From an uncultured Flavonifractor sp. (GTDB lineage: Bacteria > Bacillota > Clostridia > Oscillospirales > Oscillospiraceae), in assembly GCA_947384055.1 (NCBI GenBank), contig CANDFO010000067.1, positions 1 to 13,894 of the forward strand: 13,894 bases of DNA, written 5' to 3'. The notes below the pieces were generated by a model. It saw only the letters and a list, made by a program, of their open reading frames with translations, did not search any database and was not told the DNA's origin. The position numbers and the translations under genes were made by a program. Shown piece by piece: positions 1 through 8,400 of this stretch (positions are counted from its first letter, which is position 1; each line of letters starts with the position of its first letter).

Positions 1-20
1 CGGATCATTTCTTTTGCCAT
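1..20 (-). CDS. Start of an unidentified gene, cut by the left window edge
   Basis: On the minus strand a GGAGG (30-34) lies 9 nt before an ATG at 18-20 that opens MAKEMI and runs off the window. Spacing and strength of the ribosome-binding site are what a real start needs, but only six codons are visible, so no product can be named. It lies downstream of the promoter, hairpin run and terminator at 127-349 on the same strand, so that segment may be its regulated leader. The roughly 90 nt between the terminator and this start show no second promoter that I would defend. Confidence 0.5.
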
Positions 21-126
21 TTGCTTGTTCCTCCATAATTTGTACAAAGTAGTTCTTCGATGTTCCTTACTCTGTACGGCGAGAAAATTTTCTTTCCGCG
101 TTTCCGTGCGTATCATTCCCGCTCAT

Positions 127-152
127 AGAAAAGACCGGCGCAAAAGGCCGGT
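127..152 (-). terminator. Intrinsic terminator at the end of the structured RNA
   Basis: On the minus strand ACCGGC (147-152) pairs with GCCGGT (134-139) around a short T-rich loop and is followed by CTTTTCT. It sits about 90 nt before the ribosome-binding site of the gene that leaves the left edge. It may therefore be either a conditional terminator in that gene's leader or the simple 3' end of a small RNA. Confidence 0.65.
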
Positions 153-314
153 ACTTGTCCATGGCGCAGCGATCTACGCCGCGAAAAGGACCTTCTCAGC
201 CGCCCGATTATCGGACATACTCCACGGAAGTTACCGGCTCGCGCCGCAATCTCCCGTATCATCGCAGTGCCGCAGGGCTCTCCAGGCGCAAAAACCTGGC
301 ATCCCTGCAAAAGC
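127..314 (-). ncRNA. Structured RNA of unknown family (riboswitch/attenuator leader or small RNA)
   Basis: The predicted transcript starts near 314, just after a near-consensus promoter, and ends at an intrinsic terminator (127-152), about 190 nt. Hairpins tile almost all of it. Arms 272-277/303-308 (GCAGGG/CCCTGC) enclose a second stem 282-286/295-299 (CCAGG/CCTGG), separated by an AUG/AGAG internal loop. Arms 224-229/252-257 hold an inner CGGC stem closed by a GCGA (GNRA) tetraloop. Arms 202-207/211-216 form 6 bp with a UAA loop. Arms 157-160/188-191 enclose a 7-bp stem 165-171/177-183. I compared it from memory with T-box, 6S, SRP, RNase P, TPP, FMN, SAM, lysine, glycine, cobalamin, THF, c-di-GMP, Moco and ykkC classes and found no match. 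A T-box lacks its TGGNACCGCG core here. The local hairpins also argue against the rod-like 6S fold. Identity is unknown. Confidence 0.55.
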
Positions 315-320
315 TTGTTT

Positions 321-349
321 ATTTTACCCCATCCCATCCCGCTTGTCAA
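321..349 (-). promoter_or_regulatory. Near-consensus housekeeping promoter for the structured RNA
   Basis: Read on the minus strand, TTGACA (344-349) is followed by exactly 17 nt and then TAAAAT (321-326). The -35 is a perfect match and the -10 matches 5 of 6. Transcription should start near 313-315, immediately before the first hairpin of the RNA. It lies just downstream of the terminator of the GH18 gene, so the RNA appears to have its own start. Confidence 0.75.
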
Positions 350-399
350 GGGGATTTTTACATTTTTTCTTGAATTTTTTCACAGAGGGGGCTCTCCCG

Positions 400-430
400 C
401 AGAAATGCCCCGCCGGGACCGGCAGGGCAT
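400..430 (-). terminator. Terminator after the GH18 spore hydrolase gene
   Basis: Minus-strand hairpin with arms ATGCCCTGCC and GGCGGGGCAT (about 10 bp including one G-U pair) around a short loop, starting 6 nt after the TAA of the GH18 gene and followed by TTCTGC. The T tract is short, so termination strength is uncertain. Confidence 0.6.
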
Positions 431-436
431 ACCTTA

Positions 437-1702
437 TTATAGCACGTCATACAGGGCGTTGAGCACCGTCCAGCCCTGGGGATAGGGGCGCATGAGGTTC
501 CAGTACCCCGCGCCCCGCAGGCCGCGGCGGGCGATGAGGCGCAGCTTTGCGGACATGCTCCGGGCGTCCTCGAACCAGACCTCGTGGACCGCGCCGTCCC
601 GGGTGTAGCGGAAATAGGGGCTCTGGGCCGCCTCGTCGAATTCAATCTCCGCCCGGTTCTCCACCGCCAGCTCCACCGCCCGCTGGTTGGAGATGGACTG
701 GGCCTTTGTCTCTCCCCGGCGGTAGGGCAGGGGCCAGTCGTAGCCGTAGTTGGGGATGCCGAGGTAGATCTTCTCCGAAGGGATCACGCTCAGCGCATAG
801 CGGAGCACCGCCTCCACGTTGGGCAGCGGGGCCACCGCCATGGGCGGGCCGTAGGTGTAGCCCCATTCGTAGGTCATCAAAAGTACAGCGTCCGCCGCCG
901 CGCCCAGCAGGGCGTAGTCGTGGCCCTCGTAGAGGAGGCCCGGCTGGTCCGCGTATGTCTTGGGGGCCAGGGCCACAATCACCGGGGCCGGGTTCAGCCG
1001 CTCCTGCAAACGGCGGATGAAGGCGGCATACGCCTCCCGGTACGCCCCGGGGATGTACTCGAAGTCCACATCCAGCCCCTGGTAGCCCTTTTGGGCCATG
1101 GTCTGCTCCACCTCATCGATCAAAGACTCCTGGAGGGAGAGGTCCGTGAGCACCATCTCCGCCCGCTGGCTGGAGAAGGTGTCCTCCTCTGTGAGGGTGG
1201 ACAGGTGCATCAGCGCCCCCGTACCCAGCCGGGCCGCCTCCTCCAGGATCATGCCGTCCCGCAGGTCCAGCAGGCTCCCCTGGGCAGTGATGCCGTAGGT
1301 AAAAGGGGTGACATCGCTCATATACGGGAGCTGGGCGCTCAGAAGCTCCCGGGAGATGAAGGGGTAGGCGTAGCCGTTGGTGTAGGCGCTCCCCAGCTTC
1401 TCTCCCTCGTAGGCGATCACCAGCCGCTCCCCGGGCCGGATGAGGGGCTGTCCCCCCAGGCGGTAATTGCTGCGGTAGAGGGCGCGGAGGCTCACGCCAT
1501 AGGCGCGGGCGATGGCGTCCAGGGTCTGCCCCGGCTGGACCACATGGAAGGTCTCCACCCGCTCGATCACCAGGGTCTGTCCCACCGCCAGGGCCCCGTC
1601 CTCCGCTACACCGTTCTGCTCCGCCAAGAGTCCCGGCTCCACGCCGTAACGCCCCGCGATGGCATAAAGGGTCTCCCCGGGCCGGACCACATGGATTTCC
1701 AT
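437..1702 (-). CDS. LysM-LysM-GH18 spore cortex lytic enzyme, SleL/YaaH-like
   Basis: Predicted 421-residue N-acetylglucosaminidase-type enzyme acting on spore cortex peptidoglycan during germination. Two LysM repeats occupy about residues 2-46 (HVVRPGETLYAIAGRYG) and 52-96 (FHVVQPGQTLDAIARAYG). A GH18 barrel follows from about 108. The GH18 active-site strand is seen as GLDVDFEY (209-216), with Glu215 as the expected acid/base. MTYEWGYTYGPP (276-287) and the C-terminal YWNLMRPYP (400-408) are further strands typical of the family. Size and order match B. subtilis YaaH and B. cereus SleL. I chose the ATG at 1702 because GGGAGGT (1711-1717) lies 8 nt before it; an in-frame ATG at 1726 has no such site. 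There is no signal peptide, as expected for a protein packaged by LysM into the spore. A CATACCCTA string upstream (about 1734-1742) resembles sporulation-sigma -10 boxes, but this is weak. The gene is divergent from the degV-type gene. Confidence 0.93.
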   Translation of the reverse strand: MEIHVVRPGETLYAIAGRYGVEPGLLAEQNGVAEDGALAVGQTLVIERVETFHVVQPGQTLDAIARAYGVSLRALYRSNYRLGGQPLIRPGERLVIAYEGEKLGSAYTNGYAYPFISRELLSAQLPYMSDVTPFTYGITAQGSLLDLRDGMILEEAARLGTGALMHLSTLTEEDTFSSQRAEMVLTDLSLQESLIDEVEQTMAQKGYQGLDVDFEYIPGAYREAYAAFIRRLQERLNPAPVIVALAPKTYADQPGLLYEGHDYALLGAAADAVLLMTYEWGYTYGPPMAVAPLPNVEAVLRYALSVIPSEKIYLGIPNYGYDWPLPYRRGETKAQSISNQRAVELAVENRAEIEFDEAAQSPYFRYTRDGAVHEVWFEDARSMSAKLRLIARRGLRGAGYWNLMRPYPQGWTVLNALYDVL

Positions 1703-1800
1703 TTGCATATACCTCCCGATCTTCATATTTTTATAGGGTATGCACCCAGGACAGTCCCCATGTTAAGAAAGATTTTATCATTTCCACGCAGAATTGGGGG

Positions 1801-1829
1801 GCGACTTTTCCGAAAAGACGTGATATAAT
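1801..1829 (+). promoter_or_regulatory. Extended -10 promoter for the degV-type gene
   Basis: TGATATAATG contains a perfect TATAAT (1824-1829) preceded by TGn, an extended -10. The -35 position, GCGACT (1801-1806, 17-nt spacer), is poor, as is common for extended -10 promoters. A start near 1836 makes the in-frame TTG at 1832 unusable and supports translation from the ATG at 1880. Confidence 0.7.
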
Positions 1830-1879
1830 GATTGTACATCCCTTTCCGCCCAATACGAAAAGAAAGCGAGACTACCGCC

Positions 1880-2755
1880 ATGGCTGAAACCAAGAACTCT
1901 CCCTCCATTATCCTGGTCGCCGAGACCGGGGCGGACATCCCCGCCGAGACCGCCCGCCGCCGGGGCATCGAAATCGTGCCCATGCACGTATCCTTCGGCG
2001 CGGAGACCCGGGACGATGGTTCCTTCCCCTCCGAGGAGATCTGCGCCTACTACGAGCGCACCGGCGAGCTCCCCAAGACCAGCGGAAGTATGCCCGAGGA
2101 CTTCACCCGGGTCTTTGACGCCATCCACCAGCGCGCTCCCCAGGCTCAGATTCTCTACCTCGCCTACTCCTCCGTCACCACCTGCTCCTACCAGAGCGCC
2201 CAGATCGCCGTCAAGGGCCGGGACTACGTCACCTGCATCGACACCAAGACCGTCTCTGCCGGGCAGGGGTCCATCGTCCTGCGGGCCGCACAGCTCCTGG
2301 AGGACCACCCGGACTGGGGCCTGGAGCAGATGCTCCCGGCGGTGGAGGACCTCATCGAGCGCTCCCGGATGTGCTTCATCCCCAATGACATGGAGTACCT
2401 CCGGGCCGGAGGGCGGGTGAGCAACGCCACGGCCCTGTGCGGGAAGCTTTTGAGCATCCACCCCCTCATCGAGCTGCTGGACGGCAAGCTGATAGCTACC
2501 AAGAAGCCCCGGGGCAAGCTCTCCGCCATCATCCCCAAGCTCATCCGGGACTACGCCCAGCGCTGTGACCTGGAGCGGAGCGAGCTGTGGCTCATCTGGG
2601 CCCCTGGCCTGCCCCAGTCCACCTGCACCGCCGCCGAGGAGGCCGCCCGCGCCTGCGGCTTCCAGACCATCCACTGGGTCAAGACCGGCGGCGTCATCAC
2701 CACCCACGGCGGGAAGGGGGCCTTCGGCATCGTGGGCTTTGCCGCCAAGGAGTGA
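1880..2755 (+). CDS. DegV family fatty-acid-binding protein
   Basis: A 291-residue cytoplasmic DegV-family protein. Characterised members bind a long-chain fatty acid, and FakB members present fatty acids to the kinase FakA. Visible family features are an N-terminal strand ILVAETGADIP (11-21), the TSGSMPEDF segment (67-75) that corresponds to the lipid headgroup-binding TSxPSxxDF motif, YSSVTTCSYQSA (96-107), DTKTVSAGQG (121-130), EYLRAGGRVS (172-181) and a C-terminal GGKGAFGIVGF. Length is usual for the family. The start at 1880 is chosen because the upstream TTG at 1832 lies at the transcription start; the ribosome-binding site (AAAGCGAG) is weak. The molybdenum hydroxylase gene starts 38 nt after the stop, so the two are likely co-transcribed, though no functional link is known to me. 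No fakA gene is in the window. Whether it is a true FakB cannot be told from sequence alone. Confidence 0.92.
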   Translation: MAETKNSPSIILVAETGADIPAETARRRGIEIVPMHVSFGAETRDDGSFPSEEICAYYERTGELPKTSGSMPEDFTRVFDAIHQRAPQAQILYLAYSSVTTCSYQSAQIAVKGRDYVTCIDTKTVSAGQGSIVLRAAQLLEDHPDWGLEQMLPAVEDLIERSRMCFIPNDMEYLRAGGRVSNATALCGKLLSIHPLIELLDGKLIATKKPRGKLSAIIPKLIRDYAQRCDLERSELWLIWAPGLPQSTCTAAEEAARACGFQTIHWVKTGGVITTHGGKGAFGIVGFAAKE

Positions 2756-2793
2756 CCTGTCCGTCCACACCAAAACGAGAAAGGAGACCTCCC

Positions 2794-5367
2794 ATGTCCA
2801 CCTTCCAAGTCAACGGAAAAGCCGTTACAGCCGGTGAAAACAAGAGCCTGCTCCGCTTCCTCCGGGACGACCTGCACCTGACCGGGACCAAGGACGGATG
2901 CAGCGAGGGGGCCTGCGGGACCTGCACCGTCCTGGTGGACGGCGAGCCCCGCCGGGCCTGCGTCCTGCGCACCGCCAATCTGGAGGGGAAAGCCGTCACC
3001 ACCATCGAGGGCCTCTCGGACTGGGAGAAGCGGGTCTACGCCTACGCCTTCGGCAAGGCGGGGGCGGTCCAGTGCGGGTTCTGCATCCCGGGGATGGTGC
3101 TGTGCGCCAAGGCCCTGCTGAGCCGGAATCCAGACCCCTCCGGACCGGAGATCCGCTACGCCCTGCGCAATAACTACTGCCGGTGCACCGGGTATGTGAA
3201 AATCGTCCGGGCCGTGGCCCTGGCGGGGGAGATTTTCCGCTCCGGCGTCCTGCCCGAGGAGCAGGAGGACTGGCGGGTGGGCTCCAGCGTCCGGCGGCTG
3301 GACGCGGAGGAGAAGGTCCTGGGCACCGGCAAATACGCCGACGACTACTACCCCGACGGGATGCTCCTGGGCTCCGCCCTGCGAAGCGCCCACCCCCGTG
3401 CCCGGGTCCTCTCCATTGACGCCTCCGCCGCCCGGGCCCTGCCCGGCGTGGCCGCCGTGCTCACGGCGGATGACATCCCCGGGCAGAACCTCATCGGCCA
3501 CATCCAGCACGACCAGTACACCCTGGTCCCCGTGGGCGGGCTCACCCACTACCTCGGGGACGCCGTGGCCTTAGTCGCCGCGGAGGATCAGGAGACCCTG
3601 GAGAAGGCCAAGTCCCTCATCCGGGTGGAGTACGAGGTTCTCCCCCCCGTCCGGAACATCCGGGAGGCGGCAGAGGGCCCGGAGCGGGTCTTCGAGGGCG
3701 CACCGGACAACGTCTGCGCCCGCCGCCGGGTATCCCGGGGGGACGCGGCAGGGGCCCTGGTCCGGTCCGCCCACACCGCCTCCGGGCATTTCGAGACCCC
3801 TTGGGCCGAGCACGCCTTTCTGGAACCGGAGTGCGCCGTGGCCTTCATCGACGGCGGCGGGGACGTCTTCCTCTACACCTCCGACCAGTCCGCCCACCAG
3901 ACCCTCCATGAGTGCTCCCTGGTGCTGGGCACGGACCGCGTCAAAGTCCAGAACGCCCTGGTGGGCGGGGGCTTCGGCGGCAAGGAGGACATGACCGTCC
4001 AGCACCACGCCGCCCTCCTGACCTATGTCACCCGCCGTCCGGTGAAGGTGAAGCTCACCCGGGCGGAGTCCCTCCTGGTCCACCCCAAGCGACACCACTT
4101 TGAGATGGACTTCACCCTGGGGTGCGACGAGAAGGGGATGCTCACCGGCCTCACCGCCCGTATCGCCACGGACACCGGGGCCTTCGCCTCCCTGGGCGGG
4201 CCGGTGCTGGAGCGCTCCTGCACCCACGCCGCCGGGCCCTACCAGTACCAGAACATCGACATCGAGGGCACCGCCTACTACACCAACAATCCCCCCGCCG
4301 GGGCCTTCCGGGGCTTCGGCGTGACCCAGACCTGCTTTGCCGTGGAGAGCCTCATCAATGAGCTTGCGGACAAGGCGGGCCTCTCCCCCTGGGAGATGCG
4401 CTTTCGCAACGCCATCCGCCCCGGCCTCCCCCTGCCCAACGGGCAGATTGCCGGCGCCTCCACCGGCCTCGTGGAGACCCTGGAGGCGGTGAAGCCCTAC
4501 TACGACGAGGCTGTCGCCGCCGGGAAGCCAGCCGGTCTCGCCTGCGCCATGAAGAACGCCGGGGTGGGCGTGGGCCTGCCGGACACCGGACGGGTGAAGC
4601 TCACCGTGGAGGCCGGCAGGAAGGTCCACATCTACTCCGGGGCCTCCTGCATCGGGCAGGGCCTGGGGACCGTGCTGGTACAGACGGTGGTCACGGAGAC
4701 GGACCTTACGCGGGAGGACATCGTCTATGAGGCCAGCAGCACCGCCCTTGCGCCGGACTCCGGGGTCACATCCGGGTCCCGGCAGACGCTGGTCACCGGC
4801 GAGGCCTGCCGCAGGGCCTGCGCCAAGCTCATGGAGGACCGGCGGCAGGGCCTCAGCCTGCAGGATATGGCTGGCCGGTCCTATTACGGTGAATACTTAG
4901 CCAAGACCGACCCCCTGGGCGCGGACGTGCCCAACCCCATCTCCCATGTGGCCTACGGCTACGCCGTCCACCTGTGCGTGCTGGACCCGGAGACGGGGCG
5001 CATCGAACGCCTCGCCGCCGCCCACGACGTGGGAAAGGCGGTCAACCCCCTCTCCTGCGAAGGGCAGATCGAGGGCGGCGTGGTCATGAGCTTGGGGTTC
5101 GCCCTGCGGGAGCGCTTCCCCCTCGGCGAAAACTGCCGCCCCACCGCCAAGTTCGGCACGCTGGGCCTCTTCCGCGCCCAGGAGACGCCGGAGATCGTGC
5201 CCATCGTGGTGGAAAAGCAGGGGCTGGACGTGGCGGGCGGGGCCATCGGCATCGGAGAGATCACCTCCATCCCCACCGCCCCCGCCGTGGCGGACGCCTA
5301 CTTCCGGCTGGATGGAGAGCGGCGGTACGTCCTTCCGCTGGAGGGCACGCCATATGCGCGGCAGTGA
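2794..5367 (+). CDS. Molybdenum hydroxylase: xanthine dehydrogenase / aldehyde oxidoreductase family, FeS and Moco domains fused, no FAD domain
   Basis: An 857-residue single-chain hydroxylase. Residues 1-75 are a plant-type [2Fe-2S] domain with Cys36, 41, 44 and 56. Residues 76-150 are the second [2Fe-2S] domain with Cys94, 97, 129 and 131 (CGFC...CRC). From about 165 comes the Moco-binding region. GGGFGGKED puts Glu398 at the position of bovine Glu802, AFRGFG puts Arg506 at that of Arg880, and GIGEITS puts Glu822 at that of the catalytic Glu1261. Keeping all three favours a purine hydroxylase. There is no FAD domain in the chain and no xdhB-like gene nearby, which matches the 'selenium-dependent xanthine dehydrogenase' family or Desulfovibrio Mop-type aldehyde oxidoreductase. 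The selenium assignment rests on family memory and is not visible here. AAGGAG (2781-2786), 7 nt before the ATG, sets the start. Confidence 0.9.
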   Translation: MSTFQVNGKAVTAGENKSLLRFLRDDLHLTGTKDGCSEGACGTCTVLVDGEPRRACVLRTANLEGKAVTTIEGLSDWEKRVYAYAFGKAGAVQCGFCIPGMVLCAKALLSRNPDPSGPEIRYALRNNYCRCTGYVKIVRAVALAGEIFRSGVLPEEQEDWRVGSSVRRLDAEEKVLGTGKYADDYYPDGMLLGSALRSAHPRARVLSIDASAARALPGVAAVLTADDIPGQNLIGHIQHDQYTLVPVGGLTHYLGDAVALVAAEDQETLEKAKSLIRVEYEVLPPVRNIREAAEGPERVFEGAPDNVCARRRVSRGDAAGALVRSAHTASGHFETPWAEHAFLEPECAVAFIDGGGDVFLYTSDQSAHQTLHECSLVLGTDRVKVQNALVGGGFGGKEDMTVQHHAALLTYVTRRPVKVKLTRAESLLVHPKRHHFEMDFTLGCDEKGMLTGLTARIATDTGAFASLGGPVLERSCTHAAGPYQYQNIDIEGTAYYTNNPPAGAFRGFGVTQTCFAVESLINELADKAGLSPWEMRFRNAIRPGLPLPNGQIAGASTGLVETLEAVKPYYDEAVAAGKPAGLACAMKNAGVGVGLPDTGRVKLTVEAGRKVHIYSGASCIGQGLGTVLVQTVVTETDLTREDIVYEASSTALAPDSGVTSGSRQTLVTGEACRRACAKLMEDRRQGLSLQDMAGRSYYGEYLAKTDPLGADVPNPISHVAYGYAVHLCVLDPETGRIERLAAAHDVGKAVNPLSCEGQIEGGVVMSLGFALRERFPLGENCRPTAKFGTLGLFRAQETPEIVPIVVEKQGLDVAGGAIGIGEITSIPTAPAVADAYFRLDGERRYVLPLEGTPYARQ

Positions 5368-5384
5368 TTTTTTACAAGCGCTGT

Positions 5385-5417
5385 CCGCCTGTGCGGCAGG
5401 AACACATCACAGGGCGG
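5385..5417 (+). repeat. Inverted repeat between the molybdenum hydroxylase and helicase genes
   Basis: CCGCCTGTG (5385-5393) pairs with CACAGGGCGG (5408-5417): 9 bp with one bulged G around a 14-nt loop. No T tract follows, so it is unlikely to be a terminator. It ends 10 nt before the GGGAGGAG ribosome-binding site of the helicase gene. It might be a spacer hairpin protecting mRNA or affecting translation; no function is shown. Confidence 0.4.
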
Positions 5418-5448
5418 AGAGCAGACCGGGAGGAGCTGTGTTCAAAAA

Positions 5449-8400
5449 ATGATCGAGAAAGAAAAAATTCTGGAAGCGTGGATCATGGTGGAGCATCTGT
5501 CGGAGGGGGACATCCGGATCAAGGACACGTCGCCCCTCACGCCGGACGGCCTCCAGGAGCAGGATTTTCACGCCCTGCTCCGGCATGAAATGGAAAAAAA
5601 GAAGATCACGTCCAAGAAAAATGGCGGGATCGTCGTGTACTTTGACATCTTCAGCTTTCGGGAGGTAGTGTCCATCCTGCGGGAACAGTACCGCCTGGAG
5701 CCGACGAATGAGGACATCCAATTCGGAAATAAGTTCAGCTTTGCCCTGTATTTTGATAAAGATCTGAATTTTTTGCCGGATATGACATTCTTTACCGAGA
5801 GCGCGTACATCCGCTACTTCAAAGAAGTCCCCAACCAGGAGGCGTTCCGGGAGTTCGAGGACGAGCTGAAGCAGTCGTTCACCCAGGATTTTGACGGGAC
5901 GGCGGCGTCTCCAAAGAAGTTCAACGGGGCGTTCCAAAAGGAGCTCCAGCGATACGGGACCGGCCTCAAGAACTGCCGGATGCAGGTCCTGAGCAGCGTA
6001 GAGACCGAGGGGACGAACCTGCACTCCTTTTTCATCGGCGATCTGGAAAAGGCCAAGGAGACCGATACGGACAATCTGCGGGCCTACCTCTACGGGCAGA
6101 GCGGGGAGCGGGTCAACCTGGACAGCAAGAACAGTTCCCCCCACTTCAACCCCGGCGCGTTCGAGGAGATCCTCCGGCCGGAAAATTACCCCCTGGGGCG
6201 CTTCCCCAGCAAGACGAAGTTTGCGCTCTCGCTGATGCAGCAGGTGGCGGTGAACCTCTCCACCGGGGCCGATCCCCAGCCGGTCCGAAGCGTCAACGGG
6301 CCGCCGGGTACCGGAAAGACCACCCTTCTGAAGGACATTTTTGCCCAGCTGGTGGTACAGCAGGCCTGCGATATTGCAAAGCTCTCAGAGCATACCATCG
6401 CCGGGACGGAGGAGACGGTCTATTTCAACAGCGCCTCCATCGGCGTGCTCCCGGCCCGCATCACCGAGAACCACATCGTGGTGGCAAGCTCCAATAACGG
6501 CGCGGTCCAGAATATCGTCAACGAACTCCCGCTCTGTCAGGGGATCGAGGAGACCCTGCTGGAGGACCTCAAACAGGCGGACTATTTCCGGGAGATCTCC
6601 AACGCCAAGGTGTCGTCCCAGTGGAAGAAAGACGAGAACGGGAAAAATCGGGAGGAGCTGACGCTCGAGGCCGGAAAGGGAGAGGAGAACCGCTGGGGCG
6701 TATTCTCCCTTGAGGGCGGGAGATCGGACAATATGACCAATATCCTCACCCATATCAAGCATATGTGCAAATATTTGGAGGAGGAATACCTGCCTCCGGC
6801 GGAGGACGTATACACGTCGTTTTTGAGGCAGTATGAGCAAGTGCGCTCCCTTCGGGCCCAGGTCCAGGCCGCCGCGGACAGCATCCAGGCCCGGCAGGGG
6901 CACGCCCAGAGGCTGGAGCAGGCCCGCGCCGCCTATCAGGCGGAGTCCGCACGGCGCAAAAAAGGGCTGGAGGAAGGGCTTCGGGAGCAGGGAGAGACCG
7001 GCCGGGCCTGCGGACAGCGCCTGCAAGAGCTGCAGCGCAGTCTGGAGGAGGTGCAGAGCCGGAGGGAGGCCGCAAGAGAGAGCAGGCGCAGTCTGGAGCA
7101 GTGCCTGGACCTGCTCAAGGAGCAAAAGCCCGGACTTTTCTCGGAGAAGGGCGAACGGGAGCAGTATATCAGCCGGTTGGGCGTCATCAGCGACCATCTC
7201 ATTGAACTGGGGAAGCAGGACGAGGCGTGCATCCAGCAGGAGAGCGCTCTGCGGCGCGAGATCAGTCAGTGTCAAAAGGAGCAGCGGCAGTGCGCGGAAA
7301 ATCAGGACGGCCTGCAAAAGCAGTTTGCCGCCTGGAGGGGCGCGGAAGAAGCGCGCATCTCCGGCCTTGAGCAAAAAGTCCGGGAATGTGAGGCGGTCAG
7401 AGACCGCACCCGGATCGAGCCGCTGAACATGGGGCAGGACTACGACGCGCTCCAGCTGTCCAACCCCTGGTTTGACGAAGCCTATCGGACGGCTCAGTCG
7501 AAACTGTTCCTCGCGGCCCTCCGTGTCCGCAAGCACTTCCTCTTTGAGAACAGGAGGAACCTGCGGGCGGCGGTCAGCATCTGGAGCCAGCAGGAGAAAC
7601 ATGTGGACCGGCCGCTCCTGATCGAGGCGGCGTGGAACTGGATCAATCTGGCGATCCCGGTCATCAGTTCAACGTTTGCAAGCTTTTCCCGCATGTGCAG
7701 GCATCTGGGGCCGGAGACCCTGGGACACCTGTTCATCGACGAGGCGGGACAGGCCCTGCCCCAGGCGGCCGTCGGCGCCGTCTACCGGAGCAGGCACGTC
7801 ATGGTGGTGGGGGACCCTTCCCAGATCAAGCCGGTGCTGACCCTGGACTCCAACACCCTTGCGACGCTCGGCAGGCACTTCGGGGTGACGGAAAAGTATC
7901 TGTCCGCCTCGGCCTCCGCCCAGACCCTGGTGGACGCGGCCAGCCGGTACGGCTTTTATCGGAAACGGGACCTCGACGAGGACTCCTGGATCGGCATCCC
8001 GCTCTGGGTCCACAGAAGATGCCAATGCCCCATGTTTGATATCTCAAACAAGATCTCCTATGACGGCTTCATGGTGCAGGGAATGGCCGGGAGCGGAAAG
8101 TACGGAAAGACGGGCTGGTTCGATGTCGGCGGAAAGGCCAGCAATAAATATGTCGAGGAGCAGGGGGAATTCCTTGCGCAGAAGATCAAGGAGCTCATGG
8201 AGCAGGACCCGCGGATCAAGGACCCAAAAGAAAAGGATGTGATCTATGTGATCACGCCCTTTGCCAACGCCGCCTATCAGCTCGCCCAAAAACTGCGGGG
8301 GATCGGCTTTACCAGGTACGCCCAGGGCAAGCCCACCAACGTCGGGACAGTCCACACATTCCAGGGAAAAGAGGCGCCGGTCGTATTTTTCGTGCTGGGC

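Noticed and set aside
127..314. Identification of the structured RNA as 6S RNA or a T-box
   Set aside because: The size fits 6S, but the 5' and 3' ends pair locally rather than into one long rod. The T-box antiterminator core TGGNACCGCG is absent.
25..462. A 145-codon plus-strand frame across the left non-coding region
   Set aside because: It runs through the hairpins, the terminator and the antisense of the structured RNA, lacks a Shine-Dalgarno site and shows no domain.
584..1828. A 414-codon plus-strand open frame opposite the GH18 hydrolase gene
   Set aside because: It lies entirely antisense to a gene with clear LysM and GH18 motifs. Its translation is low-complexity and shows no motifs, and long antisense frames are expected from strong G/C third-position bias.
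1778..4629. Long minus-strand open frames (about 330-350 codons each) opposite the degV-type and molybdenum hydroxylase genes
   Set aside because: Gly/Val/Leu-rich mirror frames of well-identified genes with no family motifs or ribosome-binding sites; codon-bias shadows.
6385..7602. A 405-codon minus-strand frame opposite the helicase gene
   Set aside because: Leu/Pro-rich shadow of the coiled-coil codons (repeated CTG/GAG complements); no start signal.
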